Below, one piece after another: positions 58,916 through 64,000 of a DNA stretch of 64,000 nucleotides (positions within the stretch are counted from its first letter, which is position 1; every line of letters starts with the position of its first letter). Source of the stretch: Segatella copri (lineage in GTDB: Bacteria > Bacteroidota > Bacteroidia > Bacteroidales > Bacteroidaceae); contig NZ_CP137557.1 of the NCBI RefSeq assembly GCF_019249655.2, positions 2,885,001 to 2,949,000 on the forward strand. The letters are read 5' to 3'. Both the position numbers and the translations under genes were made by a program. The notes under the pieces are model-generated. The model searched no databases. It was not told the DNA's origin and worked only from the letters and a program-made list of their open reading frames with translations.

Positions 58916-60328
58916 ATGAAGCAAAATTTGATACTATATACGACTACTGCTCTCCTCATCACACTCGGAGGACAAAGCGCTATGGCTCAGGCTCAAAGGC
59001 AGCAACAGCTGAAGAAAAAGAGCTTTAGCCCTAAAATGCTCGTATATGAAAATCTGAAAAACAACAACGTACTCAGACACTTCAAACAACGCTTCGCACA
59101 ACTCGACACCCTACTCAATAACCCAATATGGGTAAAATCACCGGTCATTGACCTGGGACTCAACAAACAACATACAGCGGACATCAAAAAAACTGATTCC
59201 CTGTACTGGGCGAAGACGGCACACGAACAGCTCGCCATCAAACGCCACAACGGACTGGAAGTAACCGGACAGGTTTATGCCCGGCCAGACGCCTACTTTG
59301 ACTCAGAAAACGACGACGCCGAACAGGTATCAAAATATAAGGCTAAGGTTCAAGCCGAACTGGGATGGAACATCATCAACAGCAAATTCTACCAGGGAAA
59401 AGAAAAAAGAACCAAGGTGGCTCTAGCCAACGAACTCTCAAGACTGCAAGGAAAGAAGAGACAGACGGCCGACATCTACGAAAAAGCAGCCGATGACCTC
59501 ACCGAACAGTATAACTTCTACATCGGCACAGTGATAGCCCACCGGCTGGACAACCTCGACATCATGAACGAGGCATACCAGTACATGCTGGAGAAAGACC
59601 GAATCAGCAACGACAAGATGCTGAAGGTGATGAACGAAAAACTGGAAGCAGAATACGACATCTCTATCCTCTGCTCCGACCGTGACATCTCCAACAAGCC
59701 TATCTACAGAATGAAGCCATCCAAAGTGCTCGTAGATACGGCGGCCCTCTGGCGACACATAGACGAGGAAAGCATCGACGCACGAATCGTGATGGTGAAG
59801 GAACAGATAGCCGACAACGACAGCAAACTCTCGAACTATCTGGGAACAACAAGAATCACACCCTTCGCCAGATGGTCAAGCTACTGGCAAAGCAACAACA
59901 AGATAAGCAACAACGGCGACGTGGGCGTAAGATTCACCTTCCCTATCTATAACGAGAATCCACGAAAGCGCAAGGCACTGGAAACGGAGAAGGAAATCAT
60001 CAGAAGCAGCCGCAACACCGACGTGAAGGAAATCAAGCAGTCGGTAAACATCCTGCTCAAGAGAATAGAAAACCTGAACCAGGCCATCGCCACCGAAGCT
60101 TACCACATCAACCAGACCAGCAAATACATCGACATGCGAAGATTTGCCTACAAGAACCAGAAGCAGGGGTACAACTACCTGATGCGAATGGACGAATATA
60201 CGGGACTCCTGGAAAGCATGGAGAGAATGTATAAGCTGATGTTAAACCGCGGACTCGCCATCATCAACATTGAGAAGGCAGTAAGCATCTACGACAACAA
60301 CAATATATTCAAGGAAATAGAACTATGA
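58916..60328 (+). CDS. TolC-like outer-membrane efflux protein
   Basis: A 470-residue protein with a signal peptide ending MAQAQ (about 25). Long helices with Gln/Asn/Lys (EQVSKYKAKVQAELGWNIINSKFYQGKEKRT; IKQSVNILLKRIENLNQAIATEAYHINQTSKY) and the strands FARWSSYWQSNNKISNNGDVGVRFTFPIYN fit a TolC-type channel subunit. Such trimers span the outer membrane and form an export tunnel. The HlyD-like gene overlaps it by 4 nt (ATGA), which supports a shared machine. Confidence 0.8.
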   Translation: MKQNLILYTTTALLITLGGQSAMAQAQRQQQLKKKSFSPKMLVYENLKNNNVLRHFKQRFAQLDTLLNNPIWVKSPVIDLGLNKQHTADIKKTDSLYWAKTAHEQLAIKRHNGLEVTGQVYARPDAYFDSENDDAEQVSKYKAKVQAELGWNIINSKFYQGKEKRTKVALANELSRLQGKKRQTADIYEKAADDLTEQYNFYIGTVIAHRLDNLDIMNEAYQYMLEKDRISNDKMLKVMNEKLEAEYDISILCSDRDISNKPIYRMKPSKVLVDTAALWRHIDEESIDARIVMVKEQIADNDSKLSNYLGTTRITPFARWSSYWQSNNKISNNGDVGVRFTFPIYNENPRKRKALETEKEIIRSSRNTDVKEIKQSVNILLKRIENLNQAIATEAYHINQTSKYIDMRRFAYKNQKQGYNYLMRMDEYTGLLESMERMYKLMLNRGLAIINIEKAVSIYDNNNIFKEIEL

Positions 60329-61515
60329 ATGAGTTTCAATATAATAATACGCCACAAGAACAGGCTATGGCCGACTTGCTGAAGTCGCAGAGCCACCGAC
60401 TGGCCAGGCAGCAGATTATCTTCGCGCTGATATTCCTGCTGGTCATCGTTCTGGCGGCATATTATATCATCACCCGAATGATATGGGTTATCTACGACGG
60501 ATACATCACCCTGGATGAAAATCCGATATCTGCCGTAGATGACATCTACATATTGAAGGTGAACAAGGAAATAGGCGAGGTGGTACACAAGGGAGACACA
60601 CTCTACTCCTACGTGCTGCTGGGAAACATCGTAAACCAGTATGACCCCAACATCCTGCCTACTGCCGTGAAGGAAACCCACGACATGGAGGTACAGGCAC
60701 AGCTGGCAAGAGAAGAGATTCCCGTGCTCAGAACCCGACTCGCCGAACTGAAGAAGCAGAAAGCCTCGGAAACATCAGACATCTACTACGGACTCACCGA
60801 CAACAGCAAGCGAAACGCCCTGGATGCGGAGATTGCCGAAGTGGAAGAAGAGCTGAGAAAACAGGCTAACAAGGTGGAAATCTACGCACGAGCCAAGAAC
60901 ACCACCTATAACTTCATGGCAAGAAGAGGTGCCGACATGCAGAATGCCTCGATGCCTTACTCAAGAACAAGCCTCTACAGCAAGGGACTGATACACTACT
61001 GCTGCGCTCCAGCCGATGCCTACATTACCAAGATTAACGTGAGCGACAAGACGCTGGTGTTCAAGAGCGACGAAGTAATGGCCATCCAGCATACCGACTA
61101 TGCAGCATGCCACCTGGGAGTTATCACCTACGTGCCCAACTCGAAGGTGAAGTACATGGAAAGCCCAGACGATGCTGACATCATCATCAACAACGACCTG
61201 GAACTGAAGGCGAAGCTGCAGATGGTGGGTCTGAGAGTGGAGGAAATTCCGAAGCACCTTCAGAGCAACTTCTCGCACGATGCCAACGCCGTGGTAGCCA
61301 TGTTCACCTTCCGCCCCAACCAGCGAGTTCCGGCATGGGTGATGAGCAACCGACTGCCAGTGAGAGTGAGAATCAACAAGTTGAGTGCCATGCTCGACCC
61401 AAGACCGCTGCCGATGTACACCATCCCAGTGGATAGAAACCAGAACGTAGTGAGAAGCTCGAAGCTGATCTCTACGGAAAAGAATAAAGAAACAGACAAC
61501 ACAGAGAAGAAATGA
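60325..61515 (+). CDS. HlyD-like membrane adaptor
   Basis: A 396-residue inner-membrane protein with one helix (about 31-55, IIFALIFLLVIVLAAYYI). A beta region follows (ISAVDDIYILKVNKEIGEVVHKGDTLYSYVLLG), the lipoyl-like segment of membrane-fusion proteins. A helical hairpin (about 120-195, LRTRLAELKKQ...EVEEELRKQANKVEIYARAK) and beta-strands resembling HlyD_D23 complete it. This is the Alg44/HlyD arrangement that bridges an inner-membrane synthase and an outer-membrane channel. It overlaps the neighbours at both ends by ATGA. Confidence 0.78.
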   Translation: MNEFQYNNTPQEQAMADLLKSQSHRLARQQIIFALIFLLVIVLAAYYIITRMIWVIYDGYITLDENPISAVDDIYILKVNKEIGEVVHKGDTLYSYVLLGNIVNQYDPNILPTAVKETHDMEVQAQLAREEIPVLRTRLAELKKQKASETSDIYYGLTDNSKRNALDAEIAEVEEELRKQANKVEIYARAKNTTYNFMARRGADMQNASMPYSRTSLYSKGLIHYCCAPADAYITKINVSDKTLVFKSDEVMAIQHTDYAACHLGVITYVPNSKVKYMESPDDADIIINNDLELKAKLQMVGLRVEEIPKHLQSNFSHDANAVVAMFTFRPNQRVPAWVMSNRLPVRVRINKLSAMLDPRPLPMYTIPVDRNQNVVRSSKLISTEKNKETDNTEKK

Positions 61516-63116
61516 TTGGACTCAGAAGAAACAAGCGTGGAGACATGGTGCTGACCATCGACAGCTTCGTTGATGTTGACTCAACACCAGATATCCAGTC
61601 CGACTACTTCGATTGCATATACATCAATACGGCGAGTGAGCGTGCGTTCCATGCAATCATGTTTGGAGCCAGCCCTATCCTATCGTATAAATGCAGCTAT
61701 AAACCGATATTTGCCAACACGGCAGTATCGGGAAAGGAACAGATGATTGACTACATCGTGGATGCTTACGTGAGCGACATGAGCAACGAGAAGGTGTACG
61801 AGATTATCGACAAGATTAAGAAAGCCAGGGAGAAATACGGCATCAAGCAGGAGATAGCACGACCTACGCAGCCCAACCAGCTGTTCTCCAACATCCTGAG
61901 ATACCTGCTATCCAGAGACCAGAGAGTGCTGGGCCACCGACTGATGGAGAAATCGTCATTGGGTTACATCAACCCTATCTTCGAGCACTACCACAGCATG
62001 AGCCTCTTCCATCTTGCCGAAATGTTCACCTTCAAGGACAGTATGGTGGAATGCGGAGCACTGCGCAAGAGTCACTACCTCATCAAGGAGCACCTCTGCC
62101 CTAAGTGCAACCACAGCCATCTGCTCTACACAGAGTGCTGCCCAAACTGCGGCAGCTCTAATTTGAAGATTCAGAACATCATCCACCACTTCTCCTGCGC
62201 CAACGTGGCTCCGGAAAGTGCCTATAATGTGGGTGGTATGCTCATCTGCCCGAAGTGTCACAAGAAGCTGCGCCACATCGGTGTGGACTACGAACGTCCG
62301 GCGGTGATCTACTCCTGCAACGACTGCGAGAGTTCGTTCACCACCCCACTCACCAAGGCCACCTGCTGCTACTGCCAGAGCACCTATCCGGTGAACGCAC
62401 TGGTGCCGCGAGATGTGGTAGACTATGAGATAACGGAAGAAGGAATCCGTATGCTGACAAAGACTGGACTCATGTTCAGCAACATGTCGAACACATACGA
62501 TAACTATATGGAATACTCGCTGCTGATCAACCGCCTGCGCCGCCAGTTGCTGGAGACATACCGCAAGGACGAGCTGACCGTGATGGTGGGTAAGATATGG
62601 ATACTCGACAAGAACCAGGAGACGGTGAGAATCAAGGAGTCTATCCAGGCTCAGTTATGCCGCCTCTTCAACAGTCACAAGGTATCCTACAACAACAACA
62701 TCTTCTACGTCACCTTCATGGCGTTCGACGACATGAGCGTGGAAGCGGCACAGCAACAGCTGAGCAAGGAGATGTCGAAGGCCATCCGCAAGATTGCTAC
62801 CGACATAGAACCGGAACAGATAGTATGCTGCGTGCTGAGCACGAAGAGAGCACTGACCAGCGGACAATATGAAGACTTCTTTAACCAGATGAGCTTTATA
62901 GAGCTGACGCCGGATGACTACTGCGGCTACGCAGAATCGCCAATATCGGAAGAAGAGGAAGTGAAACCACAACAGGAAACACTCGACCTCACTCCGAAGG
63001 AAGACGACAAGATCATGAAGCGCGTGAAACTCTACAAGCAGCTGGTAGCCGTGCTCATCCTCATCGCCGGCGTACTGATACTGCTTTCCATCCTGACGCT
63101 CACCGTGCTGAGATAA
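61512..63116 (+). CDS. Membrane-anchored zinc-ribbon protein (TackOD1-like) with degenerate GGDEF-like region
   Basis: A 534-residue protein. Residues about 30-150 form an alpha/beta domain. Cys pairs at 196/199, 210/213, 229, 246/249, 269/272 and 286/288 (CPKC, CPNC, CPKC, CNDC, CYC) make about three zinc ribbons, like the TackOD1 output domain. Residues about 330-445 (LLINRLRRQLLETYRKDELTVMVG, NIFYVTFMAFDDMSVEAAQQQLSKEMSKAI) have the rhythm of a GGDEF domain but lack the GG(D/E)EF catalytic loop. A C-terminal transmembrane helix is at about 510-533. It may sense or relay a signal to the glycosyltransferase; this is inference. Confidence 0.65.
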   Translation: MIGLRRNKRGDMVLTIDSFVDVDSTPDIQSDYFDCIYINTASERAFHAIMFGASPILSYKCSYKPIFANTAVSGKEQMIDYIVDAYVSDMSNEKVYEIIDKIKKAREKYGIKQEIARPTQPNQLFSNILRYLLSRDQRVLGHRLMEKSSLGYINPIFEHYHSMSLFHLAEMFTFKDSMVECGALRKSHYLIKEHLCPKCNHSHLLYTECCPNCGSSNLKIQNIIHHFSCANVAPESAYNVGGMLICPKCHKKLRHIGVDYERPAVIYSCNDCESSFTTPLTKATCCYCQSTYPVNALVPRDVVDYEITEEGIRMLTKTGLMFSNMSNTYDNYMEYSLLINRLRRQLLETYRKDELTVMVGKIWILDKNQETVRIKESIQAQLCRLFNSHKVSYNNNIFYVTFMAFDDMSVEAAQQQLSKEMSKAIRKIATDIEPEQIVCCVLSTKRALTSGQYEDFFNQMSFIELTPDDYCGYAESPISEEEEVKPQQETLDLTPKEDDKIMKRVKLYKQLVAVLILIAGVLILLSILTLTVLR

Positions 63117-63143
63117 GCAAACAGAAGAAAGGGAACTACGCCT

Positions 63144-64000
63144 ATGTTTAACATTGCAGAAAACTTGAACCACTTCTGGGACTGGATATCGACACTCTCG
63201 CTGTCGAGCATCGTGAGCACCTACTGGTTTCTCTTCTACATCGAGATGCCTAGATACTACATCCTGGAATACCTGGTGATCTTCTGGCGACTGATGGACA
63301 GGAACAAGAGAGAAAAGGAAAATGAGATTGCTAAGTTCTATCTCTACCGAGAGAATCCCCTCATCAGCATCCTGGTACCGGGAAAGAACGAAGGCAAGAA
63401 CATCTATAAGATGGTGAAGTCGCTGAACGAGCAGACCTACCGGAACTACGAAATCATCGTGGTGGACGACGGTAGCGACGACGACACCAAACTGATATGC
63501 ACCGACCTGTATCGTGCGAAACTCATTACGCACTATCTGCGACTGGAAACCCGTGGCGGAAAGGCAGCAGCCAGCAACTACGGAGCCTACATGGCAAGGG
63601 GCAAATACATCGTGAGCCTCGACGCCGACTCCTCGCTCGACCGCGATGCCCTGGAGAAAGTGCTCATCCCATTCTATCTGGATGGAGAGGTGAAAGCCGT
63701 GGGTGGATGCATTGAGGTGAGAAACTACAAGGCTACCATCTGCTCGTCGCTGCAGGCTTTTGAATACCTGAAGCGAATACAGGTGGGACGCATCGTGACC
63801 AGCGAACTGGGCATCTACCATATCATTTCGGGAGCCTTCGGCGCTTTCGAGACGCAGACGCTCAAGGAGGTGGGATACTGGGATATAGGACCGGGACTCG
63901 ACGGCGACCTGACGCAGAAGATAAGAAAGGCAGGCTACAAGGTGAAATTCGTGGAGGATGCCATCTGCATGACCAACGTGCCTACCAAATGGTACAAGCT
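63144..64000 (+). CDS. Family 2 glycosyltransferase (polysaccharide synthase), 5' part
   Basis: The first 285 residues are present; the gene runs off the right edge. Two hydrophobic segments (about 18-32 and 38-50) precede a GT2 catalytic domain: ISILVPGKNEGKN, the nucleotide-sugar Asp pair in IVVDDGSDDDT (about 105-115), the DxD in SLDADSSLD (about 158-166), and GPGLDGDLTQKIRKAGYKVKF (about 249-269), the region of the catalytic base. It resembles processive cellulose/PNAG-type synthases of the inner membrane. It starts 27 bp after the zinc-ribbon gene and completes the cluster with adaptor and channel. Confidence 0.88.
   Translation, partial: MFNIAENLNHFWDWISTLSLSSIVSTYWFLFYIEMPRYYILEYLVIFWRLMDRNKREKENEIAKFYLYRENPLISILVPGKNEGKNIYKMVKSLNEQTYRNYEIIVVDDGSDDDTKLICTDLYRAKLITHYLRLETRGGKAAASNYGAYMARGKYIVSLDADSSLDRDALEKVLIPFYLDGEVKAVGGCIEVRNYKATICSSLQAFEYLKRIQVGRIVTSELGIYHIISGAFGAFETQTLKEVGYWDIGPGLDGDLTQKIRKAGYKVKFVEDAICMTNVPTKWYK

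Noticed and set aside
1..64000. tRNA, rRNA or tmRNA genes
   Set aside because: I looked for cloverleaf ends and conserved rRNA segments and saw none; a covariance search would be needed to exclude small RNAs.

Overview
The window looks like the chromosome of a gut Bacteroidales bacterium close to Prevotella/Segatella. This is an inference from three things: gene starts repeatedly preceded by the Bacteroidetes promoter form (TTTG, about 20 nt, TAnnTTTG), families typical of that order (DUF4491, DUF4494, DUF5020, GIN-domain and DUF1573 proteins, EFR1 ferredoxin, 'smalltalk' peptide, DUF3943 outer-membrane protein), and lipoproteins with a Cys lipobox. I found no tRNA, rRNA or CRISPR array.

1-9.3 kb is a disrupted type I restriction-modification locus on the minus strand. 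hsdM is cut in two: its N-terminal 484 codons lie at 5322-6779 and its C-terminal part lies at 1-626. Between them sits a ~4.7 kb integrative element with a tyrosine integrase, a small overlapping gene, a lipoprotein gene, a structured non-coding stretch and shared end sequences. Joining the two sides at a common 8-bp core restores the hsdM reading frame exactly. Upstream, an IS1182-type element has landed in the 5' end of a lipoprotein gene.

9.3-20 kb is accessory: an Rpn-type PD-(D/E)XK nuclease gene, a palindromic element, an HU-like protein plus smalltalk peptide, an unknown two-gene module, a PurF paralogue lacking the glutaminase cysteine, a DUF3943 outer-membrane protein, and an IS1380-type insertion that splits a small secreted-protein gene.

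20-50.4 kb is mostly housekeeping: phosphohexomutase, rlmH-uvrA, DUF1573-EFR1, an M6 protease, a YggS-like protein, an aminotransferase followed by a LolC/E-like permease, tandem acyl-CoA ligases, a Crp regulator, lepA, TSCPD-yebC, pheT, a class A PBP, pyrB-pyrI, glyA and DUF5020. Many genes are bounded by clear hairpin terminators.

50.4-53.5 kb holds a GIN-domain lipoprotein, several repeat arrays and a zeta-type toxin-antitoxin pair. From 53.6 kb to the right edge one strand carries two large paralogous surface lipoproteins, a TolC-like protein, an HlyD-like protein, a membrane-anchored zinc-ribbon protein with a degenerate GGDEF-like region, and a family 2 glycosyltransferase running off the edge. 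Together they resemble a synthase-dependent polysaccharide production and export machine that I cannot match to a named system.

Across the window a ~278-bp repeat family with terminal inverted repeats (AAGTTTCGCAAGTA) occurs in four full-length and two partial copies. Several genes show short tandem duplications at their 5' or 3' ends.
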